Source: Rugalucina vietnamica
Taxonomy: Eukaryota > Mollusca > Bivalvia > Lucinida > Lucinidae
Assembly: GCA_964017185.1 (NCBI GenBank)
Contig: OZ024869.1
Span: 71,979,508-72,043,507 of the forward strand
Reading direction: 5' to 3'
DNA: 64,000 bases
A model generated the notes under the pieces. It made no database searches. It worked only from the letters and a program-made list of their open reading frames with translations, and had not been told where the DNA came from. Shown here in pieces: positions 10,444-24,436 of the stretch. Within the stretch, counting starts at the first letter, position 1. Every line of letters begins with the position of its first letter. A program made the position numbers and the translations under genes.

Positions 10444-10650
10444 ACATTTGAAGTATCAATTTATCAATGCTCATAATTATACTAATGCTCAAGAAACTAA
10501 TGTGGCTTGATTTTGGCGCGAGCATTTCAGGTGTTACATGTATGAAATCTAAGCTTACTACTAAAAGTTTAGATTAAAAAAGAATACAAAAATGTTATTT
10601 TAGATGTACATGTATATAGATCTATAGGATTGTTTATAAGATTAAGTTTT

Positions 10651-10656
10651 AATAAA
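10651..10656 (+). terminator. Likely polyadenylation signal of Cdx-B (AATAAA)
   Basis: AATAAA about 210 bp downstream of the Cdx-B stop codon, in AT-rich sequence. Confidence 0.45.
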
Positions 10657-11011
10657 AAATAGTACTTATACGGCTTTTGCAATTTTTTGTCGAAGGTAAC
10701 GTAGTCTATTCAGGCGAGAATTACATTTGTTGTTTTTGTATGTACTCAACAAATCATTCACTCTCTCACTACTTTAAGTTATTTTCTAATTGTATCGCCG
10801 ATCCATATCTTAGAACAGCATAGGGTCAGACTCTAGAGCGAGAGGTCGGCCGTGGGGTGTAAAATCTACTGAGAACCACTAGCAAGACATCTCGAGCACA
10901 CAATAGTAGTCAAGGAATACAATGCATCAAAGAAGCGGTGGTCCCATCCCGATATGACCGATAATAAGCTAAGTTGACTTGGCGTAAAAAAGTTCATTTC
11001 TGAAAGTAATA

Positions 11012-11233
11012 TGAGCCACCACATGGGAAAAACAACAATCTGCATAGGCGAAAACAAAGGCGCAGATCAGCTTCGCAGTGACTGCGAAGCTGCTCAATGC
11101 CTTTGTTTTTGCTACACGGATAGTACAGTTCCTCATCTTTCTAAATCTCTAACCATCTTCTGTGACTGTACAGCCCGGTTTGTGTCGGACCTGGTCGGCA
11201 CCCAAATTGTTGGTTTTCTCACGCACATGCTCA
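11012..11233 (+). mobile_element. M1 hairpin element, copy 1
   Basis: Family M1 is 210-250 bp with imperfect terminal inverted repeats (TGAGCCGCCTCATGGGAAAA and its complement). A near-perfect internal palindrome, GCGAAAACAAAGGCGCAGAT then CAGCTTCGC, turns around a short loop. The asymmetric half ends in GGTTTGTGTCGGACCTGGTC. The short open frame across it (reading [12 protein letters not shown]) recurs in other copies only because the DNA is repeated. This copy lies between Cdx-B and the first SLC5 gene. Confidence 0.8.
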
Positions 11234-11793
11234 CATAAAAGATGGGTAGTAGGGCATTGTGTCAATGTCTTGATTATTATTTTTGGCACTTTTTTCAAGA
11301 TGAAAGATAAACATACAAAAGTACGATATTGTCACTGGACATGCATTTGCTTTAAGACATAAACACAAATCTTGAATGTGTTGTAGAATCGCAGAGGCAT
11401 AGCATGCGCCTTACAATATTATGGCAAATAAAGCGTAGGCAAGATAAATCAGGCCATATTTTGATAAGACAATGCGTAATATGACAACCACACGACTCAA
11501 ATTTATGATAATAAAATGTTAATTCAAATGCACTCTTATATTTTAATTGAAGTTGTAGATAAATTTAAGATAACATACGACGTGGATAGCAGCATCTTGA
11601 ACTTATGTCGTACAGTGACCCAGTTTTTGTGATTCTTCACTTATGAGTTTTGAAAATGACTGAAAAATCCATTTTGAAAATCGCTTCAAGGAACAAATAA
11701 ACGAATAGAGGAGTTGAATCTGATGACTGTTAGGAAGAACTGTAGGACAAACATTCAAAAAAGTGTTGTTTAATATTCCAAATTAAGCCAAAC
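11234..11793. other. Upstream region of SLC5 paralogue 1
   Basis: AT-rich; no clear TATA box or shared repeat seen. It presumably carries the promoter and 5' UTR of the downstream transporter. No resemblance to the 557-bp region in front of paralogue 2 was noticed apart from the start-codon context. Confidence 0.4.
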
Positions 11794-13734
11794 ATGACGG
11801 AAACATTAGTGTGGGAGGACTACTTGACAGTAGGACTGTACTTTGCCGTCGTTTTAGCTGTTGGATTATGGGTAAAGTGGCCATTTTGTATTTATTTTGT
11901 TTAAACAACCCCTCCCCCATTTTTAATAAATTTGTTAAATCACGTTATATGGCGCGCGCGCACGTGTGTGTGTATGTGTGTCAAACAGAGCGCCGCATTC
12001 CGTATATATGACATGTACACCGTGTGTATCCCAGAAGAAGATAAGTGCAACTTCTTGATGACTTGAGAAATGGAATTTCTGTTGCATATCGCCACGTCTC
12101 GACAGGTTCTCTATAGACAACCCGAAATAAAACTTTAGTGAATAAATATACTGACGTCAATAAAAAAACGCCTCATCGAAAAATGTTGCACAACTTGGCC
12201 AATAGATACACAGTATGAACGAAATTTGCATTTTCCTTACTTTAACGTTCTCTCTCATGGTGTAGCATAAACCGAATTTGGTTATAGACCTACAATTTCT
12301 ACGGCCTCTAGAAAAAAAGTTTTGATGGCATTTTTCGTTAATGCTCGGCATCCATGCTAGAAATGTTCTTTGGGGTATGACAAAGTGTCCCAGGGCGGAT
12401 GCCGCGTCTGAAACTTCGAATTAAGGTCACGGTAAGGTCAAAGGTCAACTAGGTGCATTTCCGTTCTAAAATATCTTGTTTTATTTTCTAATTTGTCACA
12501 AATGATTTATTTATCAGCCTAACTATGCTTTATACGCTAAAAACCTGACACACAGTAATAGAAATAATGAACAGAAGAATTTGAGCAATATACTATGATG
12601 GGATAGATGCAAGTACAGCTTTTGCAAAAAACAATCAGTTCAGAGTTGATTACACAGTCTATGTAGTACGTTTTTGTTGTCATATATTTCAGATCCACTT
12701 TTCTTTACAAATTTAAATGCAAGTATGGTATATTTAGAAGCCCCAATGCTCTTTCCTAGTAATACCAACACATAGCCGCACCACCGTAAATAATACGCTA
12801 AAAATACTACACTTAAAACAATTTGTATTGTTGATATATATAAAACGTTCTAATTTATTGCAAATGAACATACCCTGTGGACTAAGTTGACCAGCTTTGA
12901 AACCCAAAGGACAATTTTTTCATGGATTTCCAATCGTTCATTGGGACCCCCGAAATGCAAAGCATTTTTTCTCAATGATAAACACATTTGCACTATGAAA
13001 AATGCATGATTTCCATGACAACCATTAAATTGACTCATAAGCATGGGGGTATACCTACAAAATTTATCATATCTCTGCTATTACTAGACCTAGACCACTG
13101 AATCTGGTCTCAGATTAAAACTGAGGCATAGTCCTTTGATCATTTGCTAAGTAATGTAAATTATCTAATTTGTATATTCATGAATTTTAATGAAAACATT
13201 ACAAATGGCTTAGAATTGTTAAAAACCCATGAATAAACCAATTCTATGCATAAATTATGATTATGACACTTTGTTATTGCACCAGTAATACAATATGACA
13301 AACGTATTGATGTCATGGGAATATATGATAATTAACTCATTTGTATGTTCATGAATATTAATTAAAATGTTGAACATCGGGGGAATCAAGGGGGGAAACT
13401 ATTACCGTTTAAGGGTTTGGAGTAGGTTATATAGATCATTTTTGCACTTTAGGACAAAGTCTTATGACTGACAGTTTGGTCAGACGGACCACCTTAATGT
13501 CATAGAATATTGGCCTCAAAAATGAACACATTAGTATGTATGATGTAAAATTACATAGTTTCCACGCCCATCCCTATAAGGTGATTTTAAAGTATAGGAT
13601 GAACTTACAAACACACCTATATCCCACGAATTATATGCTCTAAGGTATTTGGATCGGTCTTATAGTAAAGCATGGGCATAGCAACTTATTATAAATACAT
13701 GAGATATAACTTGCTTATTAATGAATATTAACAA

Positions 13735-13786
<52 letters not shown>

Positions 13787-16700
13787 GGAGAAAAAATGTG
13801 AAAAAGATAGGGAGTATACAAACCAAATCACTTGCATCAGAGCTGACAATAAATCTAGGATACTGAAAGAAGTATCAAATGAATGCTATGGCAATCGCAC
13901 TGGTCTGGTAATAGAATAATCTGATCTTCTCATGAATATTAATGAAAAAAAATAGAAAAAAGAGATAAAAAAGGACAAATTAAACAGATAAACATACAAA
14001 ATGACTTGTATCTCGGTAACCAAAAGCGCTAACTAAGGTGCTGAAAATGGTATCAAATGGTTGTTTGGGCAATACTTTAACCACCCTGTACTAAAATATA
14101 TGTCATTGGATTTTTTTGTCATTACCAAATACAATCTTTAGAAAGTGGAGTAAAATGCGAAAGAATTAAGACGGAAACCATGTAAAAACCATGTATCTTG
14201 CTTACTGATAGACATAGAAGGCTGTAATTGAAATCAAATGATTACTTGGACAATGTTCTATACTCATGCAATCAGATATATAAATTATTAGATATTTTTG
14301 TTGTATGGATATGAATGGGAACTTTATAGATTAGAAAAAGAATATCCCGAAAAATGAAGAGGGTATATCAACAAAATAACTTATACACATGTATCTAGGC
14401 TGCCAATACCTTTAAAGCCCTGAAAATGGTACCAATAGAATGCTGGTACAATGCACTATTGCCATATTGTCTTGCGTAGTCTTATAGATAAGCCATATTT
14501 TATTGATTGTTGTGAATACTAAGTAAACACTCGAAAAATCATGAAAATAATAGAAAATTAAAGGTTGTGTTCCAATAAAATTGCCAGTCTTGGTTGCCAA
14601 TATATATGTTTTAAAAATCTGAACAAAGGCAATAAAGCATTCTCCTAGCAATTATTTGATGGCACTTTGAGCTTTCTAGGTCGAGATATATGGGGTTTTA
14701 ATGGTATAGCCCATTATTATTTAGTGATTGTTCTCTAAATATATCTTTCTAATATTCATACTACAAAAATATCAAAATATTTATATACCTAGATTATTTA
14801 GATTATTATTTAGATAACAAAAATTATAGAACATTGTCCTAGCAATCAGTTGATACCATTTTCAGCACTTTAAGGCTTTTGGTTGCCGAGATACAAGTCA
14901 TTTTGTAGGATTACCCGTTTAATTTTTTAATTTTTATTTCCTATTTCTAAAGTTTTCATTAATATTCATGAGACTGAAGATTAGATTGTTCTTGCATCAG
15001 ACTTGCGGGTGATAGTTTGTTTCCCTAGCATTCATTTTATACCATTTTCAGCATCCTAGGTTTATCTTCAGCCCTGGTACAAGTGATTTTTGTACGTATA
15101 TCCCCTATTTTTCTATGATTTTTCTCTAATTTCATATGTCTTTTTTATTATTAATTCATGAATAAGCAAGTTCAATGGTTTGAATATTAGGTATTTATGT
15201 AAAATTACAATGTCCATGCATTACTGTCAGACCAGACCAATCATAGTATATTAGCGCACACTGTTTTGGAATATGAGTATTTTTTTTATAAGAACAGCCA
15301 ATTCTTTTTAATCACATTAGGAGTGGGCGTAAAAAATGTGTTATTTTACACCATGCCAATGTGTTCGTTGTTGGACAATGTGGGCATTTATGACAAGGTT
15401 TATTACACAAGCAGGACTTATATTTCCCAAATGATACCATAAGTGCATTGAAAATGACATAACAACTTTGTAGGATCAGGTTGTATCAAGTTTAGTTGTA
15501 GCATTTTCTTTTGTATTGACACAGTGCGATTTTAGTTCAAACCTGGGGTGCTTATTAGCACAAATACGGTATGTTTACTACTTTAAACAAACGTAAATGT
15601 CAATCCTCAGCCCTCTGCATAAAACTATGTCTATTTACAATTGTTTCATTCATAATTAAATTAACAAATTGAGTTAAAGAAAGGAAGTGGTTATATGTGT
15701 AAGCATTTTCAGCATATTTGCACCAGTTTGACCTCTGACCTTTCTGTGTATTAACCCATGTGTCAATTTGATCCTTGTGGCAAGCTTCTGGGTCATTCTG
15801 TATGGACTATCAGTTGTTTTATAACATTTTCGTGACAAAAAAGTACATATATTATGAAATTATGTTGATTTTTCTTACAAAATGCACTCAGTTGACCTTT
15901 GACCTCACTGTGACCTTAAAACGCAAATTCACGCTTGGCATCCGGCACTATGTTGTTTGTAACTCTAGCTTGGATGCATAGCATTAACAAAAAATGCCAT
16001 CATGGGTCATCGTAGGCATCAAGCATGGCCGACTATTAAGATGCGCGTGACTTTTCTCAAAACTTGTGTGGATGGCACCATTTTGTTTTTAAAATTGCAT
16101 CCTGACGTCATGATACACACGTTATTGACGTGAAAATTCGTGACACCATGCAAAGTCGTTTTACAGACTCAAGAACATCAAAAGTTTGAAAAGTAACATT
16201 ACCGGACTACGTGAAGTTGATATACTGAATTTTAACATAGGGACTTTTCACAAGAAAAGAAACAGACGGAACGAAAAGAAAAAATGACACTGCTCGATTT
16301 CTGGCGTCTGAAGCGACTCCATAGTCCGGGAACATCTTTTACTTTGGTATAAGATTCCCTCTGTTGATTTTTGTTACCATAGCACTTTCGCTGAAGTTTC
16401 TATAGCAAAATCATTTCAGACGTCGACGTCTCTTATGCTTACGAGTTCTAAAGATGAAACATTTTCAAAAGCGATGCCGTCATATTTGGATGCACACCAT
16501 AAGTCTATTTTCGTAACGTAGTGGCATTATAAAAGCAGAGATAGGAGCAATGGTATTTTGAGGCTTATTTCACTAGACGTCAAAATCATGTTATTCGTAA
16601 AGACGTTCGTTTCGCCTTGAAAGGCAGGGAAAGTAACAATAGAAACCAGTCTTTGTCAAATAACCATGCCACGATAGCCTTTGAAAACACTTTTGACCAT

Positions 16701-19686
16701 TTTGACGGCGATTACCATTTAAGCATTGATCATTTGCTGCAGTTATATAACTCTGATAGAAGAACGAATTCGGTTTTCAATGTGTTTCAACAACATATGG
16801 TGACGTATGGATATCCCACTCTACGGGTTATGCGCTGGTATTGCAAGGAGACTTTCAGTAATCGAACGAAGTGATGCCTGATAGACCGGTTCATAAATGC
16901 AAGAGGTGTATGTTTTCAAGGGCATGCCATTTTTCAAGCAGCTGTCTAAATAATTTCATTTCAGCATTTCCGAATGCGTAAAAAGTTAACAAAAGATATT
17001 ATCAATACATTCAATAAATAAAATTGTTAATTTTGGCAGTATGACGTGTCAAACTTGACTGAGGCGTTTTTTGTTGACGTCAGTATACGACACATGATAT
17101 ATTTTGTTCTTTTTCAGTCAACTTTTCGGCAAAACAGAGGCAGTACAACTGGTTATTTCCTGGCAGGAAAGAATATGCTATGGCTTCCGGTAAGTAGTGA
17201 CATCATAATTACCCGTAAGAAATAGTTGAACACCGTATACCACATACGAGCGCTTATATTGACAGTTACAGATAGATAAATGGAACGTTGAGGGAATGGC
17301 ACAATAAAATACCATGCAGTCTGTTCAGGACTTTCTCTTAAATGTTTCTGTTTTCTAAATGTGTAAATGTTGTTTCTGTTTGCAACAATGCCTCTATAGG
17401 TTAAGATAAGTGATGTTATTGTTTTGTGGCACTCTTTGGGCTGTCCATATGATTGTTAATATGAAATAAAGGCACGCTGCCTTATCTGCAAACACACACG
17501 GAAAACCGTATGCTGGGATTTTTTGTCAATAAGTGTATCCAGCTATCCATTTTAGTAGACCTGAGTAAGTAGACCTTGTAGGTAAACCCAGGTAGGTAGA
17601 TCTTGGTAAGTAGACCTTGGTAGGTAGACCTAGGTAAGTAGACCTAGGTAAGTAGACCCCGGACGTAGACCTTGGTAAGTAGACATAGTAGGTAGACCCA
17701 GGTAAGTAGACCTAGGTAGGTAGACCTTGGGAAGTAGACCTAGGTAGGTAGACCTAGGTAAGTAGACTTTGGTAAGTAGACATAGATAGGTATGTATACC
17801 TTGGTAAGTAGACCTAGGTAGGTAGACCTAGGTAAGTAAACCTTGGTAAGTAGACGTAGATAGGTAGACCTTGGTAGGTAGAAATAGGTTAGTAGACATT
17901 GGAAGTAGACTTAGTATGTAGGTTTTGGTAGGTAGACCTTGGTAGGTAGACCTTGGTAAGTAGATATTGGTTAATAGACCTAGTAGGTAGACTTTGGTAA
18001 GTAGACCTAGGTGGGTAGACCTTGGTAAGTAGACTTGGTAAGTAGACCATAGAAGGTAGACCTTGGTAAGTAGACCTTGTAGGAAGACCTTGGTAAGTAG
18101 ACCCCCGGAAGTAAGACCTTGGTAAGTAGACCTAGTTCGATAGACTAAGGTAAGTAGACCTAGGTAGATAAACCTTGGTAAGTAGACCTAGGTATGTAGA
18201 CATTGGAAGTAGACCTAGGTATGTAGACCTTGGTAACTTGACCTTGGTAAGTAGACCTAGATAAATAGACCTTGGAAGGTAGACCTAGATAGGTAGACTA
18301 AGACATAGGTAAGTAAACCTAGGAAAGGGAACCTTGGTAAGTAGACCCAGGTAGATAAACCTTGGTTAGTAGACTTAGGTAGGTAGACCTTGGAAAGTAG
18401 ACCTAGGTAGGTAGACCTAGGTTGGTAGACCTAGTTAGGTAGGTAGACCTTGGTAGGCAGGTAGACCTTGGTAGTTAGGTAGACCTAGTTAGGTTTTTAG
18501 GTAGACCTAGGTAGGTAGCTCCCTTAAATGTTTTCCTTCTGTTCCTTCAAACCTCAAATATTGTCCCCCAAAAATAACCAGGCACGCTATTCACGGCGTA
18601 ATTTCCGTCTGTTCGAAACGTCTCGATAATTTCGCCGGTTACCTGCTTTAAAGAGCAGTCACACATCAGCGTATAAGTGAAACGCGCGCCGGGCGTGTTG
18701 AAAAAATAGCAAAATTCCTCACACGCCAGACGCACGTCGGAAACACGTTCAAAACTCGCTACAAGCGCGTTGGGTACGCTTGGTGTACGTCCGGCGCGCG
18801 TCGCTGTACGTCGCTAAAAGTCGCTGGGACGTATCACAACCGTTCTCCAAAACTTTGAAATTTTTTATACGTCCGGCACACGCCCCAGTTGCGCGCTAAT
18901 GTGTGACTGCTAAAGCGTGTTAAAGGAACAAATTAATTTTTATACGCCCAAAGTCTTCAGCGTGTTGAGATTTTTCATACGCCCGGCGTGCGTTTGGGTT
19001 ATACGCTACAGTGTGACTGCTGTTTTAGGTACACCTCGCAGGCGCTTGTTTTTTCGAGCGTTTATTGCCTTGTTGACTGGTTTGCTATAATACGAGGATT
19101 TTAACGGTGTAATTTCGAAAAACCAATCTTCATCGTCGTCTGCATTTGTAAATTGTGTATTTATCTTTTATTTTTACATTTTGGAAACAAATATGATCTG
19201 AAATAGGATATATTGAAATATGTTTGACAAAGAAAAATGTTCAGCCGAAAAAAGAAAAAGAAAGTACAAATTTCCCGACATCTGAACGACACATTGTCTG
19301 CGCATGCCCATATTCTTCAGGACAAAAATGTCTGCGCCCTAACATTAATGGCCGCCTAACCGTCGGTTTTGTTCGGTAAGGTATGTAGATTTTTTATTCT
19401 AAATTTCTTACGTGCGTTTATCGTTAAGCAAACACACATGTGTGTTTGCTATTATATATGCTTTTATAATTTTGCACGGTCACCAATACCAGATCATTCT
19501 GAAAACGGACATAATTATTTGCTAATTTTCCATAGACTAAATTATATTTCATGTTTATAAGAACAAAATGACCCTGGCTCTTCTTGTCCACATACATGTA
19601 AATTCATGATTTTGGTGTCAACTGAAAGTTAAATGAATAAAGCAATAACCAAAGGTAATTTTATGAAGTTTCAGCAGTGCACAGCC

Positions 19687-19725
<39 letters not shown>

Positions 19726-22038
19726 AAAAAAAAAAAAAAAAAAACAAAAAAAAAAAAAAAAAAAAACAAAAAAACTTGACATCAACGGAGACGTTTCATA
19801 ACTTAAATTTAAAAATTGAAAAACTGTAACTTTGGAACGCATGCATGGAACTGAATGAAAATACCTCGTTCATTGCTTTATTAATTTACCTTTCAAATGA
19901 CACAAAAAGCATAAAAATATGTTGACTACGAAAAACAACGCAATTTTTCTTGCAAATACACTTAAGGATATGGAGTGTCAATTGCCTGTATGTAGATCAT
20001 ACTTGAATTCTTGAAAATTTTAAATAGCTGACTGAGTGAATGTCTTTGCCAATAAGGCGTAAACAAAAAATAGTTGTGTTTCCGCTAACCCGACCGACTC
20101 TGAGTTTTTGCGCCGACCCTGAAGTTTTTATTACCAATAAAAATAAAATAAAAATATTTTCATGCCCACCGACCCTCGACATTTGAAGTGGAAAACAGAC
20201 AATGATTTAAAAAACTGCTGTAATTTCAAAAATACTAGGTCAACTCGCGTTCTTTATCTTCCTACTGCATGTTTGTTCCGAGTACTTATGATTAATTTTA
20301 GCACGTTTCTACCTTTTTACCCATTTTAATGTAGGCGTCATACCTAGCCGATGTCAACACGCGATGGACACACGATTATGAAAATTTTCAAATTCGGCGG
20401 GGAATCGTGAAGACATCGGGCTATTCGTGAGTCCATCGTTACCCATCGTATGTCCATCGGGAGATTTTTAAGCCTTCGGCAGTACCATCGCGAGCGGCAT
20501 CAAAATCTTTGACATGCCAAAAAAATACAGGAAGGACACACGATGGTTCAATTTCGTGTTGAGTTCGCGAGTATTGCTTGGCCATCGTAAAGCCATCGTG
20601 AGGCCATCTTCTCACATCGGGACTACATCGTACTTGTGTCGTGTGGTCATCGGCACCATCGGCTAGGTTTTGCTACACGATGGCACTACGAGGGACACAC
20701 GATGCTGCCCGATAGTGTTACGAAGGCAACACGACATCGGGTGGCCTTCGCAACGCCATCGTATAAGCATCGTATTTGAAAAATCTAGAACACGATGGCA
20801 CTAAGATGGAAACACGATATTAACCAAAACTGTTATAATACTTCCCCGGATAACGTGGACATACAAAACAAAAACAATTAGCACCCACACAACATTTTCT
20901 CAGAAGCCTCAAGTGGAATACTTTTAAATCATGGCGTATTTCGATGAAAAAAAATTAGGAAAAAGAAGGTACAAGTAGGCAAAGACCAGGAAAAGGCGCA
21001 ATCAGAAAAAGATTCCTACTCCTAAAACCGAGGTGGGAAAAAACCAAACTAACAATCAGGTACTTATACCATGAAACATATCGTAAGCCGAATGAGCAGC
21101 TATTTTCCCAATAGGTGGCCATTCAGTTACCTTAACTTAACTAAAACTATGAAGACACACATAAGTCTCCAACAGCACAAAAAATTTTAAACACCAAGAC
21201 ATAAAACAAAAAGAACCACCACAGAAGTATCGCCTTGGAACAATCAGTAACACAAAGTTACTGGCGGGCTTAACCCGGTTTTACAGGCACCTAACCTCAC
21301 CCTCAGCTTCTGCAGTGGTTCATAACATTTAATAGTTAGTTCTTCGGTCCTCGTGGTGAATCTCTAACTAGTCAATGAATCATCAAGAACAAACAAATAA
21401 ATCATGATAAACATCCCGATAGCACTGCTGCTATACATCAAGCTGGTGCATGACAAAAAAACTCCTGCAGGAGCAACATAGGTACATGTATTTGGCTTGT
21501 TCATTACTCTGTCTTTAAAGCAGCGCCCGTTTTTCTGCTAACAGACAAACCCATTGCAGAGTTCGACAAACGAGCGTTTAAACAAGAACAGTTTTGTGCC
21601 AGTTTCATGTGAAAGATGGATTTAAAGTACTAGAAAACTGTCACCATGAAGCTTGAACAGTGTTGTAAAGTTACTGATATTAATTAACTTATTACTATAT
21701 GGACGTCAACAACGAAAGCATACAAAAATGCTTTCTCAAAAGAAACCATGTTTGCACGCAAATGAGGCTGGGGCTCGTTCAACCACCAGCCTGCAGTATA
21801 TGTAGGTACCGTGTATTTTATGGAGACATGGACTGCAGTGGAACTGCGGAGTTGAGAAGAAAACTATATCAAAACAAAACAGATAAACCGTTATTTTGGA
21901 GATGACTGTTAATGTCTTAGCACATCATTCATGTACATTTTGGTAGATCCTTATCTTAGATAATCTGTTTGATCATGGTATGGCTTTGATTGAAATGGCT
22001 ATGATTGAAATTAACACCCATATCGGAAAGTTTCTTTG

Positions 22039-22080
<42 letters not shown>

Positions 22081-24392
22081 GTTCCTGTGCCACTCGCAAC
22101 ATTCCCTCCAGGGTTCCACTTCAAGAATCCACTCCAATACGGCAGCCTAAGACCACTCCAAGACTCCAAGCCTTGGCTCCAACCCATAAATAAAGATTAA
22201 AACTTGAGATCCTTTAAGAGCAGCTAGCACATTAATGAGAAAGGGATAGGCCATGCCGCGGGTCTCGTCAGTGACGCTTTAGCTATGGCAACATGGAGCC
22301 AAAAGAGAATTACTGAAATTTTGCAACTTTCAACAGGGTTGTCGATACAAAGACTAATATTATCTAAATGGGGCCAATCATATTAACCATTTATAAGAAA
22401 ATGAATATTTACCGATAATAAATTCCTGATTCACGTGATGCCTTCGGGACACAATCGGGAATACATTTAACACTTAACACGATGTCGTCAGGCCATCGTG
22501 AAGCCATCGTGAGGCCTTCGTGTATCATTCGCAACAACATCGTATGCAAAACTGCCAGTTCCTCTATCTTCGCGAGTCCTTCGGGTATAATCGTGAGCTA
22601 TTCGTGTGTCCATCGTGTGTCCATCGTGTTGCAATCGGCAGGCTTCGTGTATGTGTCGGCTCAATATTGGCTTTTTACCAAATTCGTGAAGAAAGTCGCG
22701 CGAAGTTGAAAATTTCATATTCGTGTGGCCATCGTGTGTCAAAATCGGCTAGGTATGACGCCACCTTAAAGAAAGAAAAAATACACGAAAAATAAAAAGA
22801 TTTTCCGACCTACCGACTCTTTGTTAGCGGAAACAAGGCTATTTTTATTTTACGCCTAACAGGTTGGCGCATCTATCTACGCCAGTAATGTTGGAGCCCC
22901 AATGTTTGTTGGTTTAGCTGGGACCGCGGCAGCGTCAGGGTTTGCTGTTTCAATATACGAGTGGCATGTAAGTGAATTGAGCTGCGTCATGAGAGAATCA
23001 AAGCATTGCATATGCGAAAACAAAGACGCAGATCAGCTGATCGACGACTTTGTTTTCGCTACAGGGATAATACAATGCCTTAAGTTTCTAAATACGAAAT
23101 TTACGGCCTCTAGCCACCATCAGTAGCTGTAAAGCCTGGTTTGAGTCGGACCTGGTCGGAAACCACATTGCTGGTTTTCTCATGATTCAGCTCAATTATC
23201 TTCCGTAAGGCACCTGTTTTGCTCACAAAACGTCATATATATTTAGATTGCTAGTAATCTCAAATTGTCTGTGCAGTAACTCAAAGTTGACAAAACTATA
23301 AACATTATAAACGTTGGGATAGACACTGTGTGCATTTGGAACTACTTAAATGGCAGCTACATGTATACACAGTGAAAAACATGATTTCATTCCTTATTGT
23401 GTATGAAAATAAAACGGTCAGACTGTTCAACGATGATCACGGCATTTTCGCTACATCATACTTGAATTTTCTTTGTTGCTCAGTCCTTAAACCTAGTCAT
23501 TTTTACTGACATTTCTCGTTTTCTCAGTGACTCCCTATAAATATTCTTGTTAAATATCTCTGTCCCCAACTTGACCGAAAAAACAGTAACTGAGCCGGTC
23601 CTCGGGGTTTCTGACTAGGTCTGACACAAACCGGACACAAACCGGCCTTTGTAGCTACAGAAGATATATAGTTAGAAGCTTGACATATTGACGCATTTAG
23701 GAAGAAGAGGAATTGTGCTATCCGTGTAGCGAAAACAAAGGCGCTGATCAGTTGTGCAGTTACTGCACAGCTGATCTGCGCCTTTGTTTTCGCATAGTCA
23801 AAAATCCGATTGTCTTATGTTATCATTCCAGGCAGTGTATATCATAATATCTCTTGGCTGGATCTTTGTTCCAGTTTATGTGGCGTGTGGGGTAAGTCAT
23901 TGTTTTTCAAAACGCTACCTGTCTGGTAACTCAGCGCTGCCCCATCCTTACATTACTAATTCATCATGACTTGAAGATTAATATTTATTATAAAATGCTT
24001 TCTATTGTAATTTTAACTATTGCTCACAATAAGTAGTATAGGGGCCACTTTGGTACCAAAGTCGCCATTCGATAACAGTAGAACATTTGGTAAAAACAAA
24101 AATCAGGGTCTTGTTGCATAAGCTGTCTTTAAAGCTTAAGCTGTTATAAATTAAAGACCATAATTAGTTAAGTTGACATTAATTTTCTGCTGCATAAAAC
24201 AATTTTAAGGTGCCTCCTGAGCTACATTAACTAATTACAGATTTAAGTTGACGCTAATGTCGATTTACATACACATTTATGCAACAGGGGTAAAGCTGCC
24301 ATAAGGTTAACCGAGTCTTGAACCTGCCATTAACAATAAACGGAGTTTAATGCAACAGGTAACAGGTGCAGGTCTTTCCCTTATCTTTTTTG

Positions 24393-24436
<44 letters not shown>

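Larger units (their letters stand above)
20334..22768. mobile_element. Long TIR element with CATCGTG arrays, copy 1
   Basis: The ends are GGCGTCATACCTAGCCGAT and its complement ATCGGCTAGGTATGACGCC. Inside each end lie about 300-480 bp packed with CATCGTG/CACGATG/CATCGGG words (20340-20830 and 22440-22760). The interior matches copy 2 (32935-34537) around GAACAGTGTTGTAAAGT and TGGACGTCAACAACGAAA. This copy is enlarged by an R1 insertion (20970-21420), a poly-A tract (22044-22077) and a block shared with 57478-57720. No transposase ORF is seen. Confidence 0.7.

Noticed and set aside
16617-16874. 85-codon open frame
   Set aside because: No family features, no paralogue and it lies inside a foldback element; chance is sufficient.
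17551-18519. Possible CRISPR-like array
   Set aside because: Units are 13-14 bp, degenerate and without unique spacers, in a eukaryotic intron: a minisatellite.
19618-19842. Poly-Phe or poly-Lys frames at poly-A tracts (also 24307-24571, 28011-28252, 59157-59495)
   Set aside because: Low-complexity artefacts.
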